A stretch of DNA of 64,000 bases from Shewanella nanhaiensis (GTDB lineage: Bacteria > Pseudomonadota > Gammaproteobacteria > Enterobacterales > Shewanellaceae). Below, piece by piece: positions 43,720-52,717 of this stretch. A program made the position numbers and the translations under genes. The DNA is taken from NCBI RefSeq assembly GCF_019457885.1, contig NZ_JAHZST010000020.1, positions 1 through 64,000 on the forward strand, read 5' to 3'. The notes under the pieces are model-generated. The model made no database searches. It was given only the letters and a program-made list of their open reading frames with translations, and had not been told where the DNA came from. Each line of letters begins with the position of its first letter. The stretch's first letter is position 1.

Positions 43720-46700
43720 ATGCAAACAGGTATTTATGAGCAGCTTATAACGAAAGTTATCAACAATAAGTTGGATAAAGATAAATTCTTTATTTCAGAG
43801 AGAAATATGGATACAGCAGAGCAGACGCTTTGGCTAACTCGTGCATTAGTTCATGTTTTTCATCTAGCTATCTCAGAATCAAAAAATACCAAAGACTCTC
43901 CATTAACCCAGATAGAACTAGCAAACAAGTTAATCTATTGGCTTCAAGAAAGAGTCGATAATCTTGATTTATCCGATTTCACAATAGCCCAACCAGCAAA
44001 ACTGCTTACGGCAATTTTCGATAAGCATGATCCTATAGCAGCTAAATTGTCCTCACATATAGACAAAATAACTCCTCTTACAGGCCTCACGCAAAGCGAG
44101 TTATTCTGCGGTAGTAATCAAGGGATCTCACTAGAAAGTGAAATTAAGCGTGAAATTCTATCCTCTAATAGAATCTGTTGGATCGTTTCATTCATCAAAT
44201 GGACTGGTCTTAGAATTTTTATGGATGAACTTCGAACCTTTACCAGCAATAACAAACACAAATTTCAAATTATTACGACATCCTATATGGGGGCAACGGA
44301 TCTAAAAGCCGTTCAGTGGCTGGCCCAACTACCTAACACCGAAGTAAAGTTAAGCTATAACCATAACCAGGAACGACTGCATGCTAAATCTTACCTATTT
44401 ATGCGAGATTCAGGGTTTCATACTGGCTATATAGGTTCATCAAACCTCTCACGTTCGGCCCTAACCAATGGATTAGAGTGGAATTTGAAGATAACCAATC
44501 AAGAAATTCCACATATCATTGAGAAAACATTCAGTACATTCGAGACATACTGGCAGCAACCAGAATTTGAAATATTTGATGGTTCAGAAAAAGCGAATAG
44601 TAAATTAAAGCATTCGCTTAGTGCAGGCAGTGGTGATAAAGAACACTCCAATACGGTATTTTTCGATTTAACGCCTCATCAACATCAAATTGAAATTCTA
44701 GACAGACTAGATGCTGAGCGGAATATACATGATAGAAATAGAAACCTAATAGTAGCCGCTACAGGTACTGGAAAAACTCTGATATCAGCTTTTGACTTTA
44801 AACGTTTCTATCTAAAGAACCCTATAGCAAAAATTCTGTTTATTGCACACAGAGAAGAAATATTAGTACAAGCAATAGAAAGCTTTAGAGCTGTACTAAA
44901 AAAATCGAATTTTGGTGAGTTGTGGGTAGGACAACATAAACCAGATTCATATAATCAACTTTTTGCATCAATTCAAAGTTTTAATAATCAACTAGACAAT
45001 ATAAACCTCAGTTCAGATTATTATGATTTCATTGTTATCGATGAAGTCCATCATGTATCAGCAGATAGTTACCGAAAATTCATCAATCACTTTTCACCAA
45101 AAATATTATTGGGGCTTACCGCCACACCTGAGCGTCATGATGGTAAAAATATATTAGATGATTTTGGGGGAATAATAGCAGCTGAACTCAGATTACCTGA
45201 GGCTATAAATCTAAGGCATTTATGTCCTTTCCAATATTTCGGTATTGATGATAATACCGATCTAAGACAGGTAAAATGGGAAAATGGTCGTTATAACCCA
45301 AGCGAACTAACTCAACTCTATACCCAAAATGATCAACGGCTACAGAAAATACTGCAGAATATCGAAGAACTTGTAGCAAAACCATTAGAAATGCGAGCTT
45401 TAGCCTTTTGTGTCAACCAAGAACATGCTCGATATATGGCTGAAAAATTTTCCCTTAAAGGAATACCAAGTGCAGTACTTACTAGTCAAAACTCTTCCGA
45501 AAGACATTCAGTAAGACAAGCTTTGCAACGAGGGGATATAAACATCCTTTGTGTTATTGATATATTCAATGAAGGCGTCGATATCCCAGAAATAGATACT
45601 CTTCTATTTTTACGTCCAACAGAGAGTTTAACGATATTCTTGCAGCAGTTAGGACGTGGCTTGCGTCATCACGATGATAAAGAATGTGTCACGGTGTTGG
45701 ATTTTGTTGGCAATGCGAGAGCAGAATATGATTTTTCACAAAAGTTCAGAGCATTGATAGGAAAAACTCATACATCCATAAGCAAAGAAATTGAACACGG
45801 CTTTCCCCATCTTCCACTTGGTTGTCATATTGAACTACAGAAAAAAACCAAAGAGATAATCTTAGAAAATATTAAGAAAGCAGTATTAAATCAACAAAAA
45901 CTAAAATCATATCTTCAAAATTTTCAGCATCATACAACTCAAAAACTGACTTTGAGTAACTTTTTAAAGTTCTACTCCAATATTCAGCTGCTTGATATTT
46001 ATAAGAATAAACCTAAAAAAGGAGGAGGTTGGACTCGTCTGTTAAGCGATCTAAAACTAATTGAAAAAGTAAACCAAACCCCAATAGCTGAAAATTACCA
46101 CAAAGCAATTAGCAATAGTTTAATGAGATGTGATGCCCGAACTTACCTAAAGTTTATACGCTCGCTAGCAATGAATGACTTCACATGGATTGATAATGGC
46201 GATCCAATAGAGCAAAAAATGGCATTAATGTGCCACTATGACTTTTGGAACTGTTCTGGTAGCAAGCTAGATTTCGACTCTTTATCTGAAAGCTTAGCCG
46301 CACTTGCTCATCCTGAATACCAATGTGAGTTAATACAAGTTATCAATTATTTACTTGATACTAACGACACTCAAGTTCAGAAATTTGAAACAGACTTCCC
46401 TTGTCCATTACAGCTCAATGCTCGTTATACTCGAGAGCAAATTATTGCAGGGTTAGGCGGTTCAAGCTTTGAAAAACAAGCTGTTAGCCGTGAAGGAGTA
46501 TTCAACTTAATAGATCTCAACGTAGAGCTATTATTTGTCACATTACAAAAATCAGATCAACATTTTTCACCTACTACGCGCTATCACGATTATGCGATGA
46601 GCCCTACACACTTTCACTGGCAATCTCAAAACTCATCAAAGCCGGAAAGTGGCAAAGGATTAACCTATATTCAGCATAAAGAGATAGGTAAAAGGCTTAT

Positions 46701-46878
46701 GTTATGGGTACGAGAATCCAATAAAGACGAAAATGGAAATACCATGGGGTTTGTGAACTTAGGTTGGGTAAACTTTATTGAAACAAGTGGCTCTCAACCT
46801 ATGAATATTACTTGGGAACTACATGAGCCTATGCCCAGTTATCTATGGAAAGATGCTGCAAAATTAGCAAATAGTTAA
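43720..46878 (+). CDS. PLD-nuclease / SF2 helicase / DUF3427 protein, candidate defence factor
   Basis: A 1052-residue protein. An N-terminal phospholipase-D-like nuclease domain (about 120-270) has H221-x-K223 and GYIGSSNLS. An SF2 helicase follows: Walker A AATGTGKT (346-353), DEVHH (441-445), LGLTATPERHDG, motif VI QQLGRGLR (about 642-649). The C-terminal DUF3427 domain includes FHWQSQN (near 965) and SGKGLTYIQH. This architecture resembles restriction-type helicase-nucleases of mobile DNA; a role in defence is inference. The gene is visibly richer in A/T than its neighbours and lies alone between repeat blocks. ATG 43720 is the first Met of the conserved MQTGIYEQL start. Confidence 0.85.
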   Translation: MQTGIYEQLITKVINNKLDKDKFFISERNMDTAEQTLWLTRALVHVFHLAISESKNTKDSPLTQIELANKLIYWLQERVDNLDLSDFTIAQPAKLLTAIFDKHDPIAAKLSSHIDKITPLTGLTQSELFCGSNQGISLESEIKREILSSNRICWIVSFIKWTGLRIFMDELRTFTSNNKHKFQIITTSYMGATDLKAVQWLAQLPNTEVKLSYNHNQERLHAKSYLFMRDSGFHTGYIGSSNLSRSALTNGLEWNLKITNQEIPHIIEKTFSTFETYWQQPEFEIFDGSEKANSKLKHSLSAGSGDKEHSNTVFFDLTPHQHQIEILDRLDAERNIHDRNRNLIVAATGTGKTLISAFDFKRFYLKNPIAKILFIAHREEILVQAIESFRAVLKKSNFGELWVGQHKPDSYNQLFASIQSFNNQLDNINLSSDYYDFIVIDEVHHVSADSYRKFINHFSPKILLGLTATPERHDGKNILDDFGGIIAAELRLPEAINLRHLCPFQYFGIDDNTDLRQVKWENGRYNPSELTQLYTQNDQRLQKILQNIEELVAKPLEMRALAFCVNQEHARYMAEKFSLKGIPSAVLTSQNSSERHSVRQALQRGDINILCVIDIFNEGVDIPEIDTLLFLRPTESLTIFLQQLGRGLRHHDDKECVTVLDFVGNARAEYDFSQKFRALIGKTHTSISKEIEHGFPHLPLGCHIELQKKTKEIILENIKKAVLNQQKLKSYLQNFQHHTTQKLTLSNFLKFYSNIQLLDIYKNKPKKGGGWTRLLSDLKLIEKVNQTPIAENYHKAISNSLMRCDARTYLKFIRSLAMNDFTWIDNGDPIEQKMALMCHYDFWNCSGSKLDFDSLSESLAALAHPEYQCELIQVINYLLDTNDTQVQKFETDFPCPLQLNARYTREQIIAGLGGSSFEKQAVSREGVFNLIDLNVELLFVTLQKSDQHFSPTTRYHDYAMSPTHFHWQSQNSSKPESGKGLTYIQHKEIGKRLMLWVRESNKDENGNTMGFVNLGWVNFIETSGSQPMNITWELHEPMPSYLWKDAAKLANS

Positions 46879-46918
46879 AACCTAAATCGAAGAAACACAC
46901 AGTTTTTTTAGAGATAAG

Positions 46919-47009
46919 GTGTAGATGCAGCTATGACCTTCCAAAGCAGGGATGCTTTGGTAGAGCTTACAGGGATTGTACTAGCGGCGTGTCATAGAAG
47001 CATCTACAC
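46919..47009 (+). repeat. Structured hairpin repeat, copy D (91 nt)
   Basis: GTGTAGATGC pairs with GCATCTACAC, GCTATGAC with GTCATAG, CCAAAGCA-GGGA-TGCTTTGG is the first inner hairpin and TACA-GGGAT-TGTA the second. All four stems differ from copies A and C by changes that keep pairing. It begins 40 bases past the helicase stop, preceded by AAATCGAAGAAACAC. Confidence 0.75.
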
Positions 47010-47171
47010 ATAAAGCCTGCTGCAAGCAATAAACATCAATGAAATTATGCTTAACTATTAACCCAGCCAATATAAGAAATATCCAAGAATAAAAACCTAA
47101 CTTGAAAAGTTACTTATGTGACTTGTTAACCAACAAGTCACTAAAAAAATTGGTTAATTAATGAAGGTTTG

Positions 47172-47360
47172 ATGTTAGCGATTGAGTACTTCCAACAAAA
47201 TGCTTTAGATCCTATTGAGTGTTTAGAAGCCCATAAAGAGCAAAATACCAACAATAACGAACTAACCCAACATTGGCTTACGGCACAAGCTGAAGCTAAC
47301 AAACCACTAATCGGTCATCAAAAATACAACAACTCAATGATCTGTCTAGAGATAACCTAA
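47172..47360 (+). CDS. Possible small hypothetical protein or gene remnant (62 aa)
   Basis: A 62-residue frame starting MLAIEYFQQNALDPIECLEA after GAAGG. Composition (Glu, Gln, Ala, Asn, His) looks protein-like rather than random, and it is soluble. No family is recognised. Its upstream region (47113-47157) duplicates the 3' end of the glycosylase gene at 47763, and its end runs into another repeat block. It may therefore be a stranded fragment. Treat as uncertain. Confidence 0.25.
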   Translation: MLAIEYFQQNALDPIECLEAHKEQNTNNNELTQHWLTAQAEANKPLIGHQKYNNSMICLEIT

Positions 47361-47755
47361 ATCGAAGAAACACCACTTAGATTTACCACCAAGCAAAGTG
47401 AGTTTTAGAGAAATAAAGCTACCCACCACAGACAACACAGAGAAAAGCAAAACAAAAATAAAAAAGCCAAATCGAAGAATAGACCTCTGGCTTATCAACC
47501 TGTGTAGATACGGCTGCGAGCTTCGATGACAAGGCCGATAATGTTCCCTTCATTATTCGGCATTTCCTACTATCCCTGTAGGTCAGATTTCATCGCAGAG
47601 CCTATAGGGATATATTTACGGCGTCTCGCAGAAGCATCTACACATGGCCCCGCTGGAGGCAATAAACACCAATAAAGCTTTGCTTACCAAGAATCAATCA
47701 AATATCAAAAATGTAGTGGAACACTCAAAGCGATGAAACAGCTTCATCGATAAAG
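47361..47755. other. Repeat block between the small frame and the glycosylase gene
   Basis: This 395-base stretch has two AAATCGAAGAA motifs, an ACCACAGACAACACAGAGAA array (about 47420-47446), hairpin copy E (47502-47643), GCCCCGCTGGAGGC, and a GATGAAACAGCTTCATCG hairpin near 47733. No gene is seen. Confidence 0.6.
47502..47643 (+). repeat. Structured hairpin repeat, copy E (142 nt, with insertion)
   Basis: Outer arms GTGTAGAT/ATCTACAC and CTGCGAG/CTCGCAG pair as in the 90-nt copies. The first internal hairpin is replaced by a longer one: CGATGA pairs with TCATCG and encloses GCCGATAATG/CATTATTCGGC. The second hairpin near TATAGGGATATA is kept. Confidence 0.7.
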
Positions 47756-48934
47756 CTACCTCACCTTGTTAACCAACAAGTCACTAAACAAATTGGTTTC
47801 AACCAACTCCCACTCATCACACTTGTTAAACGCGGCATACTCATCAACCGCTAACCTAAACGTAGCGATAAACTCCTCAAGTTCAGAGCTAGTTGCGCTA
47901 GTGCTAAAAGCGCCCTCCTCTATGGTGAGTTTCTGCAATAAAAGCACACCTTGCTTTCGCTCTGCCTTAACATCGACTCGACCAATAAAGCGATCTCGCC
48001 AGAGTATTGGTAATGAGTAATAACCAAATTGCCGCTTGGCAGCGGGTACGTAAACCTCTATTTGATAATTGAAGCCAAATAGCTGATTTAGTCGCTGCCT
48101 TTGGATCACTAAGTTATCGAAGGGGTTTAGCAGCCAAACACTATCTGGTACCGAAGTTAATGTTTGTTGCTGGGGCAAATAGAAGTACTCTAATCCTGAC
48201 TCAGTAAAGCGGGCTACTTCGCCTGCTAAACACAGCTCATTAAGGGTTTTTATTAGGCTAGGTTTAATCTTTTTACGCAGATAAACCATCTGCTGCACTG
48301 TGCCGAAACCATGGGCGGTTAAATAACGATAGATGAGGTAGCGGGAAAATTCAGTGTCATCGGGCAGCTGCATATTAATATGAGAGGGTAAAACCCGCTC
48401 GGTCAGATCATAAACCTTTTGAAACTTATCCCGCTGCAACACCATAAGATCGCCATGCATAAACAACTGCTCTAACGCACGCTTAGCAGGTTTCCAATCC
48501 CACCAACCTGTAGTGGCAGTTTTTGAAGTATTGCCAAAATGGCTGGCTTTTAATGGTCCTTCAGCTGTAATTTTAGCTTTTACCTCCCGCAGCACCTTAT
48601 GATCGGGTTCAAACCAGTGCTTACCGCCCTGCTTTAGTTGTTGTTTCTGCCACAGACTAAAACGGAAATCTTCAATTGGCAGATAAGCTGCGGCATGGGA
48701 CCAATATTCAAATACCTCACTCTTGGCCATGGCAGAGTCCAACATCGATGTTTGATAGTCAGTAATTCGATTAAAGAGTACATGGTGGTGCGCACGTTCC
48801 ACCACATTGATGGAGTCTATCTGCACATAACTCAACTGCTCTACAGCTTTATTCACTGAATCAGCAGGTGTAAGCAAGCCCTGCTGCTGCAGATTGAGCT
48901 GTAGCCACTCATTCGCTGAATATGGACTCGACAT
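47756..48934 (-). CDS. YcaQ/AlkZ-family DNA glycosylase (winged-helix, HTH_42)
   Basis: A 392-residue protein of the COG3214 family (AlkZ/AlkX-YcaQ), monofunctional glycosylases made of tandem winged helices that unhook interstrand crosslinks or remove bulky alkyl lesions. The catalytic QxD motif is present as Q38-I-D40 in YVQIDSINVVERAHHHVLF (cited), and the C-terminal barrel has the family's LLNPFDNLVIQRQRL. E. coli YcaQ is about 410 residues. ATG 48934 is four bases after AAGGGGA; the Met one codon earlier is too close. Its last codons (LLVNKVR) overlap a repeat arm also found at 47119. Confidence 0.85.
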   Translation of the reverse strand: MSSPYSANEWLQLNLQQQGLLTPADSVNKAVEQLSYVQIDSINVVERAHHHVLFNRITDYQTSMLDSAMAKSEVFEYWSHAAAYLPIEDFRFSLWQKQQLKQGGKHWFEPDHKVLREVKAKITAEGPLKASHFGNTSKTATTGWWDWKPAKRALEQLFMHGDLMVLQRDKFQKVYDLTERVLPSHINMQLPDDTEFSRYLIYRYLTAHGFGTVQQMVYLRKKIKPSLIKTLNELCLAGEVARFTESGLEYFYLPQQQTLTSVPDSVWLLNPFDNLVIQRQRLNQLFGFNYQIEVYVPAAKRQFGYYSLPILWRDRFIGRVDVKAERKQGVLLLQKLTIEEGAFSTSATSSELEEFIATFRLAVDEYAAFNKCDEWELVETNLFSDLLVNKVR

Positions 48935-49150
48935 CATTCCCCTTCAATAAATTAAAATTTATTGATATCAAAGTCGAAAAAGCACGACTTTAGAACACCA
49001 AAAAGCATCGGTCATCAAAATATAACCTTATGTAGAATAAACTTAAACCTAAGATAATGTTTCAATACGTAATAGCTTTTTTACCACGGAGAAAACGGAA
49101 GTTTCAGAGAAAAGCAAAATCGAAGAAACAAACAGCTTTTTAAAGATAAG

Positions 49151-49365
49151 GTGTAGGTAGGAACGAGGGTCTCGAAAACATGGTGAGGTATTACGAAGTA
49201 ATACTCTTCAAACGAGAGATAGGGATATCGAACTGGCCGTTTAACATGGACGTTATTGGTTTTCGTGAAGCGGCCATGGCAGAAAATGTTCCCTACATTT
49301 TTCTGCATTTCCTACTATCCATGTAAGTCAGATGGCTTCACAGCGTCCCGAGAGCTTACCTACAC
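49151..49365 (+). repeat. Structured hairpin repeat, copy F (215 nt, with insertions)
   Basis: The ends GTGTAGGTA and TACCTACAC pair with changes relative to the other copies on both sides. The interior is expanded with extra stems, for example ATTACGAAGTAAT and ATGGCAGAAAATG/CATTTTTCTGCAT. Its 3' part (CATTTCCTACTATCC, GTCAGAT) is shared with copy E. Confidence 0.65.
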
Positions 49366-49384
49366 ATGAGCCTGCTGCAAGCAA

Positions 49385-49608
49385 TAAACATCAATAAAGC
49401 TATGGTTCCCAACTATCAATCAAGTACCAAAAAACCAAATGGGAATGAGATGGTAAAAACGATGATTAGCTTCATCGCCGAAACTAACACGCCTCGTTGG
49501 AGGCGGTAAACATCAATGAAGCCATGGTTCACAACTATCGACCAAGTATTAAAATCCAAATAAGATGAGATAATAAAAACGATAATATAACTTCATCGCT
49601 GAAGCTAA
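49385..49608. repeat. Tandem direct repeat, two units of about 103 bp
   Basis: Both units run from TAAACATCAAT to a TTCATCGCNGAA segment and share GGTAAAAACGAT/AATAAAAACGAT and CTATCNANCAAGTA. They are joined by GCCTCGTTGGAGGC. The unit is the downstream flank seen after hairpin copies A (minus strand, 40560-40660) and E, so here the flank has been duplicated without a hairpin core. Confidence 0.55.
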
Positions 49609-49609
49609 A

Positions 49610-50974
49610 TTACCTTTTGTTTAATCGAGCAAAGTAATCATCTGCCGCCTCTTTCACCTTAGGTGCCAGCAATAACGCCGAGACCATAGTGGGTATCGCC
49701 ATTAAGGCGTAGGCACCATCGATAATATTCACTATCTCATCTAAGGTCGCTGTCGCGGCAAACAAGATAGCCAGCAGAAAGAAGTACTGGTAATACTTCA
49801 CTCGCTTGGCTCCAAACAGAAAACTAAAACATTGGCCGCCATAGAAGGCTTGGGTAAAGATGGTGCTGATACTAAAGAAGAACACACAGATGATCAGCAA
49901 ATAAGGTCCCACTCCCGGCATGGTCGACTCAAAGGCTCTGGCAGATAGACTAACGCCGGATACATCTGTGGTCTGCCACACGCCAGAGATCAATATAATC
50001 ATCGCAGTGGCGCTGCAAACCAGCAAGGTATCGATAGCAGGGCCCAACATGGCGACTAAGCCCTCTTTAACCGGCTCACTGGTTTTGGCACTGCCGTGTG
50101 CCATGACTTCGGTACCTATTCCAGCTTCATTAGAGAACGCAGCGCGGCGGATGCCGATCAACATGGTGCCCAGTATGCCTCCACCCACAGAGTTGAGTGA
50201 GAAAGCTTGCTCCACAATTAAACTGAAATACCCAGGGATCTCCTCAATATGGGTGGCGATAACATAAAAAGCGCAGCTCATATAAAGCAGTATCATGGTC
50301 GGCACAACACTAGATGCCACGCTGGCGATCCGCTTTATTCCCCCTAAGATCACGCTTGCCACGAGAAACATAACAACAATTCCCATGGAAAGATCTAGCC
50401 AAAAAGTGGGTTGCTCCTCACCATAAAAGCCCGGCTTGATGATCAGCCACTCTTTGAGAATTTGAACCAGCTGATTGGTATTAAACAGAGGGAAGTTACC
50501 CACTAAGCCAACCACACAGAAAAAGACCGCCAAGAAGTGCCACTTTTTCCCTAGGCCCTGAGTAATGATATACATGGGCCCACCCTGCACTTGGCCATTT
50601 TCATCTTTGCCCCGATACATAATGGCGAGAGTACAGGTAAAAAATTTGGTAGCCATACCAACAATGGCGCTGATCCACATCCAGAAAATAGCCCCAGGGC
50701 CGCCCACCACTATCGCCACCGCCACACTACCAATATTGCCCATCCCCACTGTGCCCGCCATGGCACTGGAGAGTGCACCAGCATGGCTGATATGGCCGAC
50801 AGCCCCCTCATCAGGATGTTTACCTCGGACAATGGCCACCGCATGACCCAGATATCTAAAAGGAATAAAACGAGAGTAGAGAATAAAGAAGAGCCCGCCA
50901 CCCACTAAGAGCACCAACATATGTGGCCCCCAAGCAAGATTGGCAAAATCAGCTGAGATAGATGCTAACATCAT
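49610..50974 (-). CDS. Alanine/glycine:sodium symporter, AGCS family
   Basis: A 454-residue inner-membrane transporter with about ten hydrophobic segments, of the sodium:alanine (glycine) symporter family. Family blocks include GTVGMGNIGSVAVAIVVGGPGAIFWMW, cited in part, VQGGPMYIITQGLG, RRAAFSNEAGIGTEVMAHG and FYGGQCFSFLFG. It likely imports alanine, glycine or serine with Na+. Two Met codons open the frame (50974, 50971). Downstream it ends against a tandem repeat. No glycine riboswitch is visible upstream; a short membrane-protein frame lies on the same strand 198 bases before it. Confidence 0.92.
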   Translation of the reverse strand: MMLASISADFANLAWGPHMLVLLVGGGLFFILYSRFIPFRYLGHAVAIVRGKHPDEGAVGHISHAGALSSAMAGTVGMGNIGSVAVAIVVGGPGAIFWMWISAIVGMATKFFTCTLAIMYRGKDENGQVQGGPMYIITQGLGKKWHFLAVFFCVVGLVGNFPLFNTNQLVQILKEWLIIKPGFYGEEQPTFWLDLSMGIVVMFLVASVILGGIKRIASVASSVVPTMILLYMSCAFYVIATHIEEIPGYFSLIVEQAFSLNSVGGGILGTMLIGIRRAAFSNEAGIGTEVMAHGSAKTSEPVKEGLVAMLGPAIDTLLVCSATAMIILISGVWQTTDVSGVSLSARAFESTMPGVGPYLLIICVFFFSISTIFTQAFYGGQCFSFLFGAKRVKYYQYFFLLAILFAATATLDEIVNIIDGAYALMAIPTMVSALLLAPKVKEAADDYFARLNKR

Positions 50975-51172
50975 AGTTACCTAATGTAGCTTTATAAGAT
51001 ATAAACCCAAACTATAGATAAACAGATGAATTAACAAACAGTAAGTGGTTAGAGGAAGTCGGGATTAAAACAGAAATCAATCAAGAAGAGAGTGACTCTT
51101 ATGGATACCAGCTTAAAACTTACTCCTGTGACAGGTTAAAATCACTACCCATTATCGTTTAGATCTTATCAT

Positions 51173-51304
51173 TTAACTCTTATCACTTAGATCTTGCTCA
51201 AGCTGAGCCACCTCTTCCGATGGCGTATCTAAATACGCAGACAGGTCTTGGTAAGTTAACCAGATAGCGTAACAGATAATGGCATAACACAGGTTGCGGA
51301 ACAT
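51173..51304 (-). CDS. Probable small membrane protein (43 aa), not previously obvious
   Basis: A complete frame of 43 codons and a stop: MFRNLCYAIICYAIWLTYQD, then LSAYLDTPSEEVAQLEQDLS and DKS. A hydrophobic helix (about residues 4-18) is followed by an acidic, helix-forming tail, the usual layout of small single-pass proteins. The ribosome site is weak (GAGTC). It is on the same strand as the AGCS symporter and 198 bases upstream, so it could be co-transcribed and modulate it; that is inference. No homologue is known to me. Confidence 0.4.
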   Translation of the reverse strand: MFRNLCYAIICYAIWLTYQDLSAYLDTPSEEVAQLEQDLSDKS

Positions 51305-51975
51305 AATAACGACTCATAATTTTACTCTGACACAGTAAATATAACTGACAAATTATGAAGAAAACACTGTCAATATCTCGCCGATTTTATTCATGTTTTT
51401 GCCATTATTGACCCTTTTTAAATATGTCAAAAACTCGCTAGAACGTCATTTTTTTGAACATTTTTTAAGCTAATTATTTGACTTAATCACAAGCATAAAC
51501 TACTCGATCATTTTACGCTTTTAGCTCTTAAACCTCACAGTTTAACTCTCTACTTAGCTTCTACTCCTTTAATAAAATATAAGTAAAAACTAAAATAAAT
51601 AGATTGATAAACAGCAAGTTAAAAACCTTTCTTACTCCATCTATCAAGTCAAACAACAAGATAAGCTCATCCTTAATTAGCTAATCCAATCACCGCAAGT
51701 TATAAGATAGTGGCAAGTAAAGTGGTAAACCAATGCATCACACTGTGGATTTAAGAGGCACAAGTTAAGGTAGCAGTGACTTTTAAAAAGTTTTAAAAAA
51801 CTCTTTAACTATTCAAATTAAATCTAAACCGATCACAATAAAGATCGGTAAATCTTCTATCATTCCCATTTTTGACACTTTTTGAGCACTTATCAATCAG
51901 TCGAATTAAAACTCGCTGTAAAAAACAGCAAATAGGAGTAGAATCCCCGCTTCTTTAAATACCAGTGCATTTTTG
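51305..51975. other. AT-rich intergenic region without visible genes
   Basis: About 670 bases between the small membrane-protein frame and the LysE-type gene. It is AT-rich, with runs such as TAAAATATAAGTAAAAACTA near 51580. No open frame, tRNA, hairpin array or repeat of the island family was found on either strand. Confidence 0.6.
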
Positions 51976-52617
51976 ATGATCGATCTCGCTCTACTCCCTC
52001 TCTATATCACAACCGTTATAGCGCTACTTTTGATCCCAGGCCCAGACATGTTGTTGATCGCCAGTTCAAGCCTTAGTTATGGCAAAAAAGTGGGCCTCTA
52101 TGCCAGCCTTGGTAATGCTACCTCAGGATTACTGCTCACCCTGTTAGCAGCAATGGGAGTGTCGGCCTTAATTGCCATGAACCCAATGGCACTGCAACTT
52201 CTGCGCATATTAGGCGGCGCTTATCTATTAAAGATGGGCTGGGATTGCATGCGCGCTGGGCCTATTGATGCTCCAGAGGTGGCTCAGGACAATAATTTGG
52301 CCAAAATTCTCTATCGCCGCGCCGTATTCAGTAATCTGCTCAACCCTAAGGCTCTGCTGTTTTTTGTGCTGTTCCTACCCCAATTCGTGTCGGCAGAGTT
52401 AACGGCCAGCTCAGGCGAACAGATGTTGGCACTGGGTCTACTGCTAAATGTGATGGGATTACTGTTTAATCTTTTGCTGGTGGGCATGGTGGGTAGCTTA
52501 GGTAAACCGCTACTGAAAAATAAGAAGTTTAGAGCCAATCAAAACAAGTTTATGGGGCTGATCTTCTTCACCTTAGCCATCTGGTTACTGGCCTCTCAAG
52601 TACAGACCATGAGCTAA
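51976..52617 (+). CDS. LysE/RhtB-family amino-acid exporter
   Basis: A 213-residue inner-membrane exporter of the LysE superfamily, with about six hydrophobic segments. The signature is LLIPGPDMLLIASSSLSYGKKVGLYASLGNATSG, cited in part, and the later NLLNPKALLFFVLFLPQFV. Members export homoserine, threonine, leucine or lysine; the substrate cannot be told. ATG 51976 follows a TTG; no ribosome site is clear. It is a single gene, followed by AT-rich sequence with a possible leader frame. Confidence 0.9.
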   Translation: MIDLALLPLYITTVIALLLIPGPDMLLIASSSLSYGKKVGLYASLGNATSGLLLTLLAAMGVSALIAMNPMALQLLRILGGAYLLKMGWDCMRAGPIDAPEVAQDNNLAKILYRRAVFSNLLNPKALLFFVLFLPQFVSAELTASSGEQMLALGLLLNVMGLLFNLLLVGMVGSLGKPLLKNKKFRANQNKFMGLIFFTLAIWLLASQVQTMS

Positions 52618-52717
52618 TATATAGGCAGAGCCAAAGGCCTGCCTACTCCTCTCAATTCAACTTCCTTTTAATCATATCTCGCTAAACAATAGTGAACCGG
52701 CTCGGGTTTCATACATA

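Larger units (their letters stand above)
48935..49609. other. Intergenic region: hairpin copy F and a tandem duplication
   Basis: This 675-base region contains an ACCACGGAGAAAACGGAA array (49083), AAATCGAAGAAAC, hairpin copy F (49151-49365), GCCTGCTGCAAGC, and two direct copies of about 103 bases (49385-49488 and 49507-49608). No gene is supported. Confidence 0.6.

Noticed and set aside
50975..51172. Glycine riboswitch upstream of the AGCS symporter
   Set aside because: The symporter type made this worth checking, but the tandem aptamer core sequences are not visible.
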